Assembly: GCF_026241155.1 (NCBI RefSeq)
Contig: NZ_JAPFGP010000007.1
Span: 124,001-188,000, forward strand
Source of the DNA: Paucibacter sp. PLA-PC-4
Lineage (GTDB): Bacteria; Pseudomonadota; Gammaproteobacteria; Burkholderiales; Burkholderiaceae_C
Direction of reading: 5' to 3'
DNA length: 64,000 nt
Part shown: positions 10,551 through 22,127 of the stretch, piece by piece
Numbering within the stretch: the first letter of the stretch is position 1
Layout: each line of letters opens with the position of its first letter
Made by a program: the position numbers and the translations under genes
Notes under the pieces: generated by a model
The model's input: the letters and a program-made list of their open reading frames with translations, nothing else
What the model was told of the DNA's origin: nothing
The model's database searches: none

Positions 10551-11066
10551 ATGGCTGACTCACCCCAAAACAAGTCCCTGCATCAAAGCTTGGTCGGCGT
10601 CGGCGCATTGCTGGTCGGTGCCGTGATGGCCTATGGCGCGACCTTCATCTCCTCGGACGCCGGCTATGCAGGCGTCGGCCCGAACGCATTGCCCTGGGTG
10701 GTCGCGGTGGTGCTGCTGATCTGCGGCGCCTGGCTGATCTGGGAAGCCCAAAGCGGCGGCTACCGCCAGATGGACGAGCCCTCGGGCGCCGAGCGCGGCG
10801 ACTGGCGCTCGGCAGCCTGGGTAGTGGGTGGCGTTATCGCCAATGCCAGCCTCATCACCAGCCTGGGCTTCATTCTGGCCTGCACGCTGTGCTTCACGCT
10901 GGCGGTGCGCGGCATGCGCATGTCCGAGGGCAAGGCCGGTGGCGGTGCGCGCCAGATACTGGTCGATGGCGTAACTGGCATGCTGATCGCTGCACCGGTG
11001 TTCTGGCTGTTCACCAAGCTGCTGGCCATCAATCTGCCTGGCCTGACGGCCAGCGGCTGGCTCTGA
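10551..11066 (+). CDS. tctB: Tripartite tricarboxylate transporter, small membrane subunit TctB
   Basis: Small membrane subunit of 171 residues with four predicted helices: LVGVGALLVGAVMAYGATF, LPWVVAVVLLICGAWLIW, AAWVVGGVIANASLITSLGFILACTLCFTLAV and VTGMLIAAPVFWLFTKLLAI. The ATG at 10551 is preferred to the one at 10539 because GGAG sits 6 nt before it. It lies between tctC and tctA on the same strand, with 10 bp to tctA. Confidence 0.9.
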   Translation: MADSPQNKSLHQSLVGVGALLVGAVMAYGATFISSDAGYAGVGPNALPWVVAVVLLICGAWLIWEAQSGGYRQMDEPSGAERGDWRSAAWVVGGVIANASLITSLGFILACTLCFTLAVRGMRMSEGKAGGGARQILVDGVTGMLIAAPVFWLFTKLLAINLPGLTASGWL

Positions 11067-11076
11067 GGACTAGACC

Positions 11077-12567
11077 ATGCTCGATCTCTGGAACAACCTG
11101 CTGGGCGGTTTCGCGACCGCCGGCACTCCGATCAACCTGCTGTGGGCTTTTGTCGGCTGCGCACTAGGCACGGCCATCGGCGTGCTGCCGGGCCTTGGCC
11201 CGGCGGTGACGGTGGCGATGCTGTTGCCGATCACCTCGCAGGTAGAGCCGACGGCCTCGATGATCTTCTTCGCCGGCATCTACTACGGCGCGATGTACGG
11301 CGGCTCGACCACCTCCATCTTGCTCAATACCCCCGGGGAAACCGGCACGATGGTGACGGCGCTGGAAGGCTTCAAGATGGCCAAGAGCGGCCGCGCGGGC
11401 GCCGCGCTGGCCACGGCCGCGATTGGCTCCTTCGTTGCGGGCACCATCGCCACCGTGCTGGTCACACTGTTCGCGCCGGTGCTGGCCGACTTTGCCGTGC
11501 AGCTCGGCCCGCCAGAGTACTTCTGCCTGATGCTGCTGGCCTTTACCACCGTTAGCGCGGTGCTGGGCAAGAGCACCTTACGCGGCATGACGGCTCTCTT
11601 CATCGGCTTGGCGATGGGCCTGATCGGGCTGGACCAGATCACCGCCCAGGTGCGCTACACGATGGGCATCCCCGAGTTCATGGACGGCATCGAGGTGGTG
11701 CTGGTCGCGGTGGGCCTGTTTGCAGTCGGCGAGACGCTCTACAACGCGCTCTACGAGGGTCGTAGCACCCAGGAACTCAACAAGATGAGCTCGGTGCATA
11801 TGAGCCGCAGCGAGTGGCGCCGCTCCTGGCCGGCTTGGCTGCGCGGCACCTTCATCGGCTTTCCCTTTGGCACCATCCCTGCGGGTGGCTCGGAGATCCC
11901 GACCTTTCTGAGCTATGCGACCGAACGCAAACTGTCCAAGCACAAGGACGAGTTCGGCACGAGCGGTGCGATCGAAGGCGTGGCCGGCCCGGAGGCCGCC
12001 AACAATTCGGCTGTGACCGCCACTCTGGTGCCGCTGTTGACGCTGGGCATTCCGACCTCGGTGACCGCCGCCATCTTGCTGTCGGCACTGCAGAACTACG
12101 GCATCCAGGCCGGCCCACAGTTGTTCCAGACCTCGTCCACGCTGGTCTGGGCACTGATCGCCTCGCTGTACATCGGCAACGTGATGCTCTTGGTGCTGAA
12201 CCTGCCCATGGTGGGCCTGTGGGTGAAGCTGTTGAAGATTCCCAAGCCCCAGCTCTATGCCGGCATCTTGATCTTCGCGACGGTGGGCGTTTACGGCATG
12301 CGCCAGAGCGCGTTTGACCTCTACCTGATGCTGGCCATCGGCCTGCTGGGCGTGGTGATGCGGCGCTTCGACTTTCCGACCGCACCTGTCGTGGTGGGCA
12401 TGATTCTGGGCCCGTTGGCCGAAGCGCAGATGCGCAATGCGGTGTCGATCGGCGGCGGCAGCTGGAGCGTCTTCATCGAGCGGCCGATGTCGCTGGGCCT
12501 GCTGATCTTGGTCGCACTGATCTTGGTGCTGCCGCGGCTGCTGCGCTGGAGCCGCGGCCGCGGCTGA
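11077..12567 (+). CDS. tctA: Tripartite tricarboxylate transporter, large membrane subunit TctA
   Basis: Large permease subunit of 496 residues with about a dozen membrane segments. Family landmarks include [23 protein letters not shown] near the N-terminus, [20 protein letters not shown], and a second half containing [15 protein letters not shown] and [12 protein letters not shown]. It carries out ion-coupled uptake of the carboxylate delivered by TctC. It ends the tctCBA operon. Confidence 0.95.
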   Translation: MLDLWNNLLGGFATAGTPINLLWAFVGCALGTAIGVLPGLGPAVTVAMLLPITSQVEPTASMIFFAGIYYGAMYGGSTTSILLNTPGETGTMVTALEGFKMAKSGRAGAALATAAIGSFVAGTIATVLVTLFAPVLADFAVQLGPPEYFCLMLLAFTTVSAVLGKSTLRGMTALFIGLAMGLIGLDQITAQVRYTMGIPEFMDGIEVVLVAVGLFAVGETLYNALYEGRSTQELNKMSSVHMSRSEWRRSWPAWLRGTFIGFPFGTIPAGGSEIPTFLSYATERKLSKHKDEFGTSGAIEGVAGPEAANNSAVTATLVPLLTLGIPTSVTAAILLSALQNYGIQAGPQLFQTSSTLVWALIASLYIGNVMLLVLNLPMVGLWVKLLKIPKPQLYAGILIFATVGVYGMRQSAFDLYLMLAIGLLGVVMRRFDFPTAPVVVGMILGPLAEAQMRNAVSIGGGSWSVFIERPMSLGLLILVALILVLPRLLRWSRGRG

Positions 12568-12639
12568 AGTCCCTGATTCCGGTTTCAGGCCTCGAATGGT
12601 TGGAGGATGCACTGTGACGGGCCGAGAGGATACTCGGGT

Positions 12640-12661
12640 GCCGTGAGCGTCGCTTCACGGC
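12640..12661 (+). other. Hairpin between tctA and the PEP-CTERM gene
   Basis: GCCGTGA (12640-12646) and TCACGGC (12655-12661) form a perfect 7-bp stem with an 8-nt loop. It has no T tract. It could weaken read-through from tctCBA or structure the leader of the next gene, whose ATG is 16 bp further on. Confidence 0.3.
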
Positions 12662-12676
12662 GCCTGAGGTCCGGTT

Positions 12677-15451
12677 ATGCAGCATTGCCGTGTTCCCTCC
12701 ACCCTGCGGCCTCTGGCGGTCGTGGCCCTCTTGGTTCTGGGGGCGCATGCGCCGCTTCGGGCCGACATCACGACCCTCGGGACCGTCTCCACCGGCCCGC
12801 TCAATCTGCCCATCGGCCCCGGCAATACAGACCTGGGAAATAGCGGGCTTTATGTGGGCGCCAGCGCTTACGGCCGCCTCGATGTGGGCGGTGGCAGCTT
12901 GCTGCGCACCGGCAGCCTCCTGCTGGGCCCTGGCGGCAACGGGGACGGCAGCGGCTGGGCCTATTTGGACGGAGCGGACAGCCGCATCGAGCTGACCGGC
13001 GACGGCTTCTCCGACAGCGTGCTCAACCGCTTCGAGGTCGGCGCCTGGGGGCTGGGCGCGATGACCATCTCCGGCGGTGCAGTGCTGGACGGCCGCGCCA
13101 ATGCCAACGCCTGCCTGGGCGTGAACCACTTCTGCAACAGCTTCATCGGCAATGCCGCCGGCTCGACCGGCCGCTTCACGGTCACCGGTGCGGGCTCCTC
13201 GGCCTCCTTCTTGCGCGGATTTATCGTCGGCGGACTCGCCGTGTTCCGCCCGCCGATCGACGGCTTCACCTTCGGCACGCCGGGTGCCAGCAGCAGCGGC
13301 ACGGTCAAGGTGCTGGACGGTGCATCGTTGCTGACCGACAGCGCCACGCTGGGCGTGGGGCCGGGCGGCAGCAGCCCGCTGGGCAGCGAGCGCAGCTTCG
13401 CCGACGCCCTCATCGACGGCCCGGGCTCGGTCTGGCGCATCAGCGGCGGCACCCTGGAGGACACCGGAGGGTTTTTCGCGCTGGGCACGCACCGCAACGC
13501 CTGGGCTTCGGTAGCCATTCGCAATGGCGGCCAGTTGCTGATCGAGGGCCGGGACGGCCTGTTCAGCTCGGTCGGGCTGAGCACAGGCGGCGGACGCAGC
13601 GACATGGTCGTCAGCGGCTCCGGCTCCAGCATCTTGTTCACCGGCGATGCCGGCGTGTTGAACGTCGCCCGCAGCGGGGCGGCCGGAAGCGGCAACCTTG
13701 CCATTGAGGCGGGCGGCCGGGCCAGCGGCATGTTCTATGTCGGCGTCGGCCGTGACGGGGCGCTGGGCCAATTGAGCGTCCAGGGGACCGGCTCGGAGCT
13801 GCTGGTCAATGGCACGGCTTCTGCCGCAGCCAATGGCACGGCGTCAGGCGCTGGGCTGGATATCGGTCGCAATGGCGGCTACGGCCAGGTGAACGTAGGG
13901 GCGGGCGGACGCATCCATCTGCTGGCCGCGCAGGGCCTGCCGGGGCTGTCCCTGAATCTGGGCCGCGATGCCAATTCGGCCGGCACGCTGAACATCGACG
14001 GCCCGGATTCGATGCTGTTGATGGAGTCAATCTCGGTGCTGCCTGGCGGCGGGCAGGGCGAGTCGCCGAATCCGGTGATGCGGGTGGGTCGCGACGGCAG
14101 CGGCACCTTGAATATCACCGATGGCGGCAAGTTGCTGCTGCAGGGCTCAGCAGTCTCGACCCCGAACGACCGCCGCAGCACCTCGTTGATCATCGGTGGC
14201 TTCAACGACAACACGCCGGGTGGTCATGGCACTGCCACGGTCAGCGGCGCCGGCTCGCAGATTCGGCTCAGCGGCACGGACACATTCATCGGCGTCGGCA
14301 TCGGTGCGCAGAGCACCGGCCAGCTGAGCGTCAACAATCAGGCCTTGGTCAGCGCAATCGGGCTGGGCGTGGGACGCAGCGGCGGGGTCGGTGTGCTCAA
14401 GCTCAATGGCGGGCAATTGCTGTTGTCGGGGCAGCAGAGCGCCGGCAACCTGTCCGGCGGATTTTTGACCGTTGGCACCGGCGCTGGCATCGGCGTGGCC
14501 TCGATCGACAACGCCAGCCTGGTGACGCTGAGCAATATGGGCAGCGCCGGCGCGGGCCTGAGCCTGGGCGGCAGTGGGGCCTTCCCCGGCGGCGAGGGCA
14601 GCCTGGCCCTGGCGGGCGCTTCCCGGATTGTTGTCGAGGCTCAGCCCGGCCTGGGTGGCGTGACCATCGGACGCGAGGGTAGCGGTTTCATGCGCATGCG
14701 CGGCGCCAGCGAGCTGGACAATACGGGCGGCAATCTCTATCTCGGCCGCTTTGCCGGCGGCGACGGCACCCTGATCGTCTCCGAGGGCTCCAGCGTCACT
14801 GCTGGCTGGGTCGGCGTGGGGCGAAACAAGACCACTACCGGTGATGTTGACGGCGGCACCGCCACCATGGTGCTGATCGACAGCTCGCTGACGGCCCAGG
14901 ACATCGTGATCGGCAGCAAGGGGTTTTTGTGCGGCAGCGGCAGCATCAGCGGCAATGTCGTCAATCACGGCATCTTCTGTCCCGGCAACTCGCCGGGCAC
15001 GCTAAAACTCAACGGCAACTTCAGCGCGATGTCCGGCAGTCGCATGATTCTCGAGGTCGAGGATGACGGCGCGGGCGGCTATCTGACCGATGTGGTGGTG
15101 TTCGGTGGCGCGGTGGCGCTGGGGGCGATGGCGGTCGAATTCCGCTTCCTCGGCGCGACAAACCCCAACGCCTTCCAGAGCAGCGGCCGCTTCGAGATCG
15201 ACACCTTTCTCGGCCACAGCGACGGCGCTGGCGGCATGGTGGCGCTGGCTGATCAGAGCTTCGAGGGCGTGCAGTTCAGCGCCCAGGCAGATGCCTATGT
15301 CATCAGCAACTTCAGCTTCAGCGCTGCAGACGGGGCCGCCTTCAACGCGCAGCCGGTCCCCGAGCCGCAGACCTGGGCCATGCTGCTGCTGGGCCTCGTG
15401 GGTCTAATCCTTGGCGCCCGCCGCCAGCGCGGCCTCGCGCTGGCGGGCTAG
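12677..15451 (+). CDS. Large repetitive PEP-CTERM surface protein
   Basis: Secreted protein of 924 residues. A signal peptide (LRPLAVVALLVLGAHAPLRA) is followed by about 800 residues of Gly/Ser-rich passenger-like repeats of the type VGxxGxGxLxVxxG, probably a beta-helix as in autotransporter passengers. A C-terminal region (GNSPGTLKLNGNFSAMSGSRM) precedes the sorting signal PVPEPQTWAMLLLGLVGLIL with a basic GARRQRG tail. PEP-CTERM tails are cut by an exosortase, so the protein is likely exported to the surface or matrix. No exosortase gene lies in this window. The last 48 bp overlap the 3' end of hemH on the other strand. Function of the passenger is unknown. Confidence 0.85.
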   Translation: MQHCRVPSTLRPLAVVALLVLGAHAPLRADITTLGTVSTGPLNLPIGPGNTDLGNSGLYVGASAYGRLDVGGGSLLRTGSLLLGPGGNGDGSGWAYLDGADSRIELTGDGFSDSVLNRFEVGAWGLGAMTISGGAVLDGRANANACLGVNHFCNSFIGNAAGSTGRFTVTGAGSSASFLRGFIVGGLAVFRPPIDGFTFGTPGASSSGTVKVLDGASLLTDSATLGVGPGGSSPLGSERSFADALIDGPGSVWRISGGTLEDTGGFFALGTHRNAWASVAIRNGGQLLIEGRDGLFSSVGLSTGGGRSDMVVSGSGSSILFTGDAGVLNVARSGAAGSGNLAIEAGGRASGMFYVGVGRDGALGQLSVQGTGSELLVNGTASAAANGTASGAGLDIGRNGGYGQVNVGAGGRIHLLAAQGLPGLSLNLGRDANSAGTLNIDGPDSMLLMESISVLPGGGQGESPNPVMRVGRDGSGTLNITDGGKLLLQGSAVSTPNDRRSTSLIIGGFNDNTPGGHGTATVSGAGSQIRLSGTDTFIGVGIGAQSTGQLSVNNQALVSAIGLGVGRSGGVGVLKLNGGQLLLSGQQSAGNLSGGFLTVGTGAGIGVASIDNASLVTLSNMGSAGAGLSLGGSGAFPGGEGSLALAGASRIVVEAQPGLGGVTIGREGSGFMRMRGASELDNTGGNLYLGRFAGGDGTLIVSEGSSVTAGWVGVGRNKTTTGDVDGGTATMVLIDSSLTAQDIVIGSKGFLCGSGSISGNVVNHGIFCPGNSPGTLKLNGNFSAMSGSRMILEVEDDGAGGYLTDVVVFGGAVALGAMAVEFRFLGATNPNAFQSSGRFEIDTFLGHSDGAGGMVALADQSFEGVQFSAQADAYVISNFSFSAADGAAFNAQPVPEPQTWAMLLLGLVGLILGARRQRGLALAG

Positions 15452-16495
15452 CGCGTCGGCGTCGGCGGTCTGCCGGGTTGGCCAGCCCTGCAGATGCCGT
15501 TCGGCCAGGTCGGCCAGCATGGACATGCCGGCCGGGCTGTCGTTGAGGCAGGGGATGTAGGCGAATTCACGGCCGCCGGCGCTGAGGAAGGCATCTCTTG
15601 CCTCCTGGGCGATTTCTTCTAGCGTTTCCAGGCAATCGGCGCTGAAACCGGGGCAGATCAGGTCCACTTTCTTGAGGCCGGCTGCAGCGCGCGCCTTCAG
15701 GGTCGGCTCGGTGTAGGGCTCCAGCCATCGGGCCTTACCGAAACGACTCTGGAAGGTGACCAGGTACTGGTCCTTGCTCAAACCCAGCGCCTGGGCCAGC
15801 AGGCGACCGGTCTTCAGGCATTCGCAGTGGTAAGGGTCGCCTAGGGCCAGAGTGCGGGCCGGCATGCCGTGAAAGCTCATCATCAGCAGTTCGGGTCGGC
15901 CGTTGGCGGCCCAATGGGCTTTGACGCTGGCGGCCAGGGCCTCGATATAAGCGGGGTCGTCGTGGTAGCGATTGATGAAGCGCAGCTCGGGCAGATGGCG
16001 GGTTTGCAGCGACCAGCGCGCCACATCGTCGATCACGCTGGCCGTGGTCGCCGCGCAATACTGCGGGTAGGCCGGCAGCACCAGCACGCGGCTGACGCCC
16101 TCGCTGCGCAGCTCGCTGAGCACGTCGGCGATTGCCGGCGCGCCGTAGCGCATCGCGTAGCGAACGCTGACATTGTGGCCTCGCTCGCCGAGATAGCCCT
16201 GCAGCAGCTTGGCCTGGCGCTCGGTCCAGACCTTCAGCGGCGAGCCCTCGGGCATCCAGACGGTGGCGTACTTGGCCGCAGACTTGGCCGGGCGCACCCG
16301 CAAGATGATGCCGTGCAGGATCAGCTGCCAGACCAGCTTGGGGATCTCGACGACGCGCGGGTCGCTGAGGAACTGCGCGAGATAACGTCGCGTTGCCGCT
16401 GCGGTGGGTGCATCGGGGGTGCCCAGATTGCAGAACAGCAGCGCGGTCTTGGCCGCGCTGCCATGGCTGAAGCTCGCTTCGACTCGATAAGGCAT
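15404..16495 (-). CDS. hemH: Ferrochelatase
   Basis: Inserts Fe2+ into protoporphyrin IX to make heme. The 363-residue protein starts MPYRVEAS and has KTALLFCNLGTPDAPT, the conserved LPAYPQYCAATTASV, MMSFHGMPAR (catalytic His) and TFQSRFGKARWLEPYT, then PGFSADCLETLEEI with a conserved Glu. The start is inside a longer open frame; the ATG at 16495 matches the family N-terminus. It lies 14 bp downstream of the cyclase-FHA gene on the same strand. The terminal codons overlap the PEP-CTERM gene. Confidence 0.97.
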   Translation of the reverse strand: MPYRVEASFSHGSAAKTALLFCNLGTPDAPTAAATRRYLAQFLSDPRVVEIPKLVWQLILHGIILRVRPAKSAAKYATVWMPEGSPLKVWTERQAKLLQGYLGERGHNVSVRYAMRYGAPAIADVLSELRSEGVSRVLVLPAYPQYCAATTASVIDDVARWSLQTRHLPELRFINRYHDDPAYIEALAASVKAHWAANGRPELLMMSFHGMPARTLALGDPYHCECLKTGRLLAQALGLSKDQYLVTFQSRFGKARWLEPYTEPTLKARAAAGLKKVDLICPGFSADCLETLEEIAQEARDAFLSAGGREFAYIPCLNDSPAGMSMLADLAERHLQGWPTRQTADADALARQREAALAAGAKD

Positions 16496-16509
16496 GGAGA
16501 ATGGGGGGG

Positions 16510-17478
16510 TCAGCCGATCGAACGCCGGCCGCCGCTGGCCAGGGGTTCGGTGTCGGCGAAGTGCAGGATCTCGAAACGTACCGAGGGGGAGAGTGCGTCG
16601 ACCGGCGGGCTTCCAAGGCCGATCACGCCGCTGCCGTGCAGGGTGCAGCTGCCGCGGCGCAGACTCAGCGTCTCGCCGGCGCTGCCAAAGCGCACGAACG
16701 TGCCGTTGTAGCTGAGGTCGGTCAGCGAGAAGGAGCCGCCATGCCAGTCGATGCGCGCATGCGAGCGCGACACTCGGCCGTCGGTGATGCAGTAGGTGGC
16801 CTGCACACTGCGGCCGAGGATGACTGGCATGCTGTCGATGTCGAAGACGCGGTCCAGGTCCAGCCAGATCAGGCGGATGCCGTCGGGCTCGGTCGAGGCA
16901 TGGATGACCTCGCCGAACTGGGTGGCCGCCATATCGCCCTGCGTCGGCTGGTCCAGCACATGGACATGGACCGGCTCGGCGCGGCCACGCACCGCGATCA
17001 GGTCCAGGCTGCGAAAGCGCAGTTTTTGCGCGCTGGGCAGGCCGGACAGGACCTCGGCGGTAATCAGGGTCTCGTTGTCGCCGGCATGGTCGAGCAGCCG
17101 GGCGGCGACATTGACGGCATCGCCGAAGCAGTCGCCGCTCATCTCGACCACCTCGCCGCGCGCCAGCGCCACCTGCATGCGCAGCGCCCGCAGCCCCGGC
17201 GACGCACCGTGCTGCTTGCCGCGCGAGACCACGCGCTCGAGCAGCTCGTGCATGCGCATCGCCGACTTGACCCCGTTGCGCGGCGAGTCGAAGACCGCCA
17301 TCAGGCCGTCGCCAAGCGTCTTGATCAAATTGCCGCCGCACTCGTCTACCGCCTGCCCGATCAGGCTGACCGTGTGGGTGACCACCGAAGTCGCCTCGGC
17401 ATTGCCCAGGGTCTCGAAAAGCGCCGTGCTGCCGCGCAAGTCGGCAAACAAAACGGTGCGTTCCCGGATATGGGTCAT
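16510..17478 (-). CDS. Class III adenylate/guanylate cyclase with C-terminal FHA domain
   Basis: A 322-residue cytoplasmic protein with no membrane segment. The N-terminal cyclase domain (about 1-175) carries both metal-binding aspartates, in VLFADLRGSTALFE and IKTLGDGLMAVFD. After a linker, residues about 215-300 form an FHA domain with ILGRS, SRSHARIDW and DLSYNGTFV, which binds phosphothreonine peptides. Such proteins may link Ser/Thr kinase signalling to cyclic nucleotide synthesis; a Ser/Thr kinase is encoded at 36 kb. Whether the product is cAMP or cGMP cannot be told. It is upstream of hemH on the same strand. Confidence 0.85.
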   Translation of the reverse strand: MTHIRERTVLFADLRGSTALFETLGNAEATSVVTHTVSLIGQAVDECGGNLIKTLGDGLMAVFDSPRNGVKSAMRMHELLERVVSRGKQHGASPGLRALRMQVALARGEVVEMSGDCFGDAVNVAARLLDHAGDNETLITAEVLSGLPSAQKLRFRSLDLIAVRGRAEPVHVHVLDQPTQGDMAATQFGEVIHASTEPDGIRLIWLDLDRVFDIDSMPVILGRSVQATYCITDGRVSRSHARIDWHGGSFSLTDLSYNGTFVRFGSAGETLSLRRGSCTLHGSGVIGLGSPPVDALSPSVRFEILHFADTEPLASGGRRSIG

Positions 17479-17582
17479 GAGTGCTGGCGGGGGAGTTGTG
17501 AATTAATTCTCAGTGTAGCCGCGCCCTGTTGTGCTTGATCGCCGCATAAACGCCGAGAAGTCCCCAAGCGGTGCGAGAGGCG

Positions 17583-17612
17583 CAAAAAAGGCCGGAGGGT
17601 GGCTCCGGCCTT
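17583..17612 (-). terminator. Rho-independent terminator of rpoD
   Basis: On the minus strand AAGGCCGGAG and CTCCGGCCTT form a 10-bp stem with a 5-nt loop followed by a run of T. It begins 22 bp after the rpoD stop. Confidence 0.88.
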
Positions 17613-17634
17613 GGCTGCTGCGGCGAGGGACGCC

Positions 17635-19833
<2,199 letters not shown>

Positions 19834-20152
19834 GCAAATCCTCGGGTCGGTGTTGGGCGGAGCAATGCAGCGGCCGCCTGGGGCCCCGTACATTGCATTC
19901 AAGCAAAGCGTGGCCCAAGCGGCATTCAGGCGGTTCGGCCATCCTGCCTTGAGAGCAAGATGGGGCGGACCGTGGCGCGTGCAAGCTGGCGTGAACGTTT
20001 GAGATTGCAGCTCTTGGCGGTTAAGGTGGCCTTGATACCTCAATGGGTGCCCATTTTCGATGGGTGGCCGGGACCGGAAGTGGCTGCCGTCACTCTTGAC
20101 GCGCGCGAAAACCCTTAATTATAGGCTAAATCGGCAGAACTTCCGCCGGTCT
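19834..20152 (-). promoter_or_regulatory. dnaG-rpoD intergenic region with a -10 element
   Basis: These 319 bp hold no gene that I can support. On the minus strand a perfect TATAAT (20118-20123) lies about 30 bp after the dnaG stop, without a good -35 at 16-18 bp. Transcription from it would give an rpoD leader of about 280 nt. No tRNA, terminator or heat-shock promoter was recognised. Confidence 0.4.
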
Positions 20153-22117
20153 TCAGCCGGAGCTAACCAGCATGGCCTTTTTGAGCTGATCGATTTCCTG
20201 GCGCAGGCGGGCAATCTCGCGCAGCTGCTCGCCCTGCGGGTTGCTGGCGATCAGGGCCTGAATTTGTTTGGCGAGCGCGTCGATTTGGAGCTGGCGCAGC
20301 ACATGCTGCAAACCCTCGAACTGCGGCTCTTCCTCGCCGTACAGGCTGCTGGTGAGCCGGCGGGCCTGATCCACTGGGCCATTCTCCGCCTGCAGCGTCG
20401 CCTCCAGTACCGACCAGGGTGCTGCGCCATGGTTGACCAGGAATCGTTCCAGCCAGTTGATCAACTCACCCTGGCGGCCCGGTAGTTCATGCAGCAATTG
20501 CTGCTGATCGAGGCTCAGCCGCTCCCACCAATCGCTGCTGAGCAGCAGCATGCGCAGCGCATGATCAGTCGGCGAGATCGGCTGGCGCCGTGGCGTGCCC
20601 ATCGTCTCGTCGACCGGCTCGCCGCGGCGCTTCCAATCTCCTTTGCCCGACGGCTTCCAGTCCTTCTTCCATTCCCGCCGTGCCGGCTTGGCTGGGCTGG
20701 ACCGCTGTTCATAGTCGGGCGGGGGGCCATCGTCGGGTGGGCCATCAAAGGTGCGCTCGCTGCGGGTGTGGCTGCTGCTGCCGCTGCCGCTGCCGCTGCC
20801 GGTGCCGCTGCTGCCGCCGGCTTGCCACAAGCCCATCAGCTCCTGATCCGGGAGCTGCGCACGGCGCGCCAGATCGCCCAGCAGCTGACGCTTCAAAAGG
20901 CCTTGGGGCAAGGCATTCCACAGCGGCTTGGCATTGGCCAGCAGGCGGGCGCGGCCTTCGGCGCTGCCCAGGTCGCAGCCATCTGCTGCTGTCTCCAGCA
21001 GCTGGCGCGACAGCGGCACTGCCTCGGCCACGCATTGCTCGAAGGCCTCCGCGCCAAGGTCACGCACATAAGAGTCGGGGTCATGCTCGGTGGGCAGGAA
21101 CAGAAATTTGACCGAGCGGGTGTCGCTGGCATGGGGCAGGGCTGCCTCCAGCGCGCGGCCTGCGGCGCGCCGACCTGCGGCGTCGCCGTCGAAGCTGAAC
21201 ACCACCGATTCGGTAAAGCGGAACAGCTTTTGCACATGCTCGGCCGTGCAGGCCGTGCCCAGCGTGGCGACCGCATTGTTGAAACCATGCTGGGCCAGGG
21301 CCACCACATCCATATAGCCCTCGACCACCAGCGCATAGCCGCGCTGACGCAGTCCGGTGCGTGCCTCGAACAAGCCGTAGAGCTCGCGGCCCTTGCTGAA
21401 GACTGGGGTTTCGGGCGAGTTCAGGTATTTGGGTTCGCCCTTGTCGAGGATGCGGCCGCCAAAGCCTATGGTCTCGCCCTGCACATTGCGGATCGGGAAC
21501 ATCACGCGGTCGCGGAAGCGGTCGTAGCGCTTTTGCTCGCCGCCTTCCTCGCCCGAGATGATCACCATGCCGGACTCCGCCAGCAGCGGGTCGTCATAGC
21601 TGGGGAAGGCGCTGGCCAGCGCACGCCAGCCCTCGGGCGCATAGCCCAGCGCGAACTGGGCGGCGACCTGGCCGGTCAGGCCGCGGCCCTTGAGATAGGC
21701 CACAGCGCGCGGGCTCTTTTTGAGCTGGGCGCGGTAGTGGTCGCTGGCGCGCTGCAACACCTCGGTCAGGGTAGCCTGGCGCACTTTTTGTGCCGCGGCG
21801 CGCTCGCGCTCTTCGGGCGAGCGATCGTCCTCGGGCACCTGCATGCCGCTTTGTTGAGCCAGATCCTGCACCGCCTCGACAAAACCGGCGCCGGTGTGTT
21901 CCATCAGAAATCCAATGGCATTGCCATGGACACCGCAGCCAAAGCAGTGGTAGGTCTGGCGCGTCGGGCTGACGGTGAAACTGGGCGACTTCTCGCCGTG
22001 AAAGGGGCACAGCCCCTTGTGGTTGATGCCGGCCTTCTTGAGCTCGACATGGCGCCCCACCACCTCGACGATGTCGACGCGGGAGAGCAGGTCCTGAATA
22101 AAGCCCGGTGGTATCAC
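20153..22117 (-). CDS. dnaG: DNA primase DnaG
   Basis: Makes RNA primers at the fork with DnaB. The 654-residue protein starts at GTG 22117 (MIPPGFIQDLL). The zinc ribbon is C37PFH40 and C58FGC61. The RNA polymerase core has FRDRVMFPIRNVQGETIGFGGRIL, and the Toprim domain has VVEGYMDVVALAQHG and FSFDGDAAGRRAA. A low-complexity linker around 430-450 (SGTGSGSGSGSSS) is encoded by a 6-bp repeat and leads to the C-terminal helicase-binding domain. It begins 10 bp after the GGDEF-EAL stop, so the two genes are probably cotranscribed. Confidence 0.96.
   Translation of the reverse strand: MIPPGFIQDLLSRVDIVEVVGRHVELKKAGINHKGLCPFHGEKSPSFTVSPTRQTYHCFGCGVHGNAIGFLMEHTGAGFVEAVQDLAQQSGMQVPEDDRSPEERERAAAQKVRQATLTEVLQRASDHYRAQLKKSPRAVAYLKGRGLTGQVAAQFALGYAPEGWRALASAFPSYDDPLLAESGMVIISGEEGGEQKRYDRFRDRVMFPIRNVQGETIGFGGRILDKGEPKYLNSPETPVFSKGRELYGLFEARTGLRQRGYALVVEGYMDVVALAQHGFNNAVATLGTACTAEHVQKLFRFTESVVFSFDGDAAGRRAAGRALEAALPHASDTRSVKFLFLPTEHDPDSYVRDLGAEAFEQCVAEAVPLSRQLLETAADGCDLGSAEGRARLLANAKPLWNALPQGLLKRQLLGDLARRAQLPDQELMGLWQAGGSSGTGSGSGSGSSSHTRSERTFDGPPDDGPPPDYEQRSSPAKPARREWKKDWKPSGKGDWKRRGEPVDETMGTPRRQPISPTDHALRMLLLSSDWWERLSLDQQQLLHELPGRQGELINWLERFLVNHGAAPWSVLEATLQAENGPVDQARRLTSSLYGEEEPQFEGLQHVLRQLQIDALAKQIQALIASNPQGEQLREIARLRQEIDQLKKAMLVSSG
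20771..20819. repeat. Hexanucleotide repeat inside dnaG
   Basis: Imperfect tandem copies of GCTGCC (with GCTGCT and GGTGCC variants) encode the Gly/Ser linker of DnaG. A unit of 6 bp keeps the frame, so copy-number change would alter linker length only. Confidence 0.6.
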
Positions 22118-22127
22118 CAGCGAGAGT

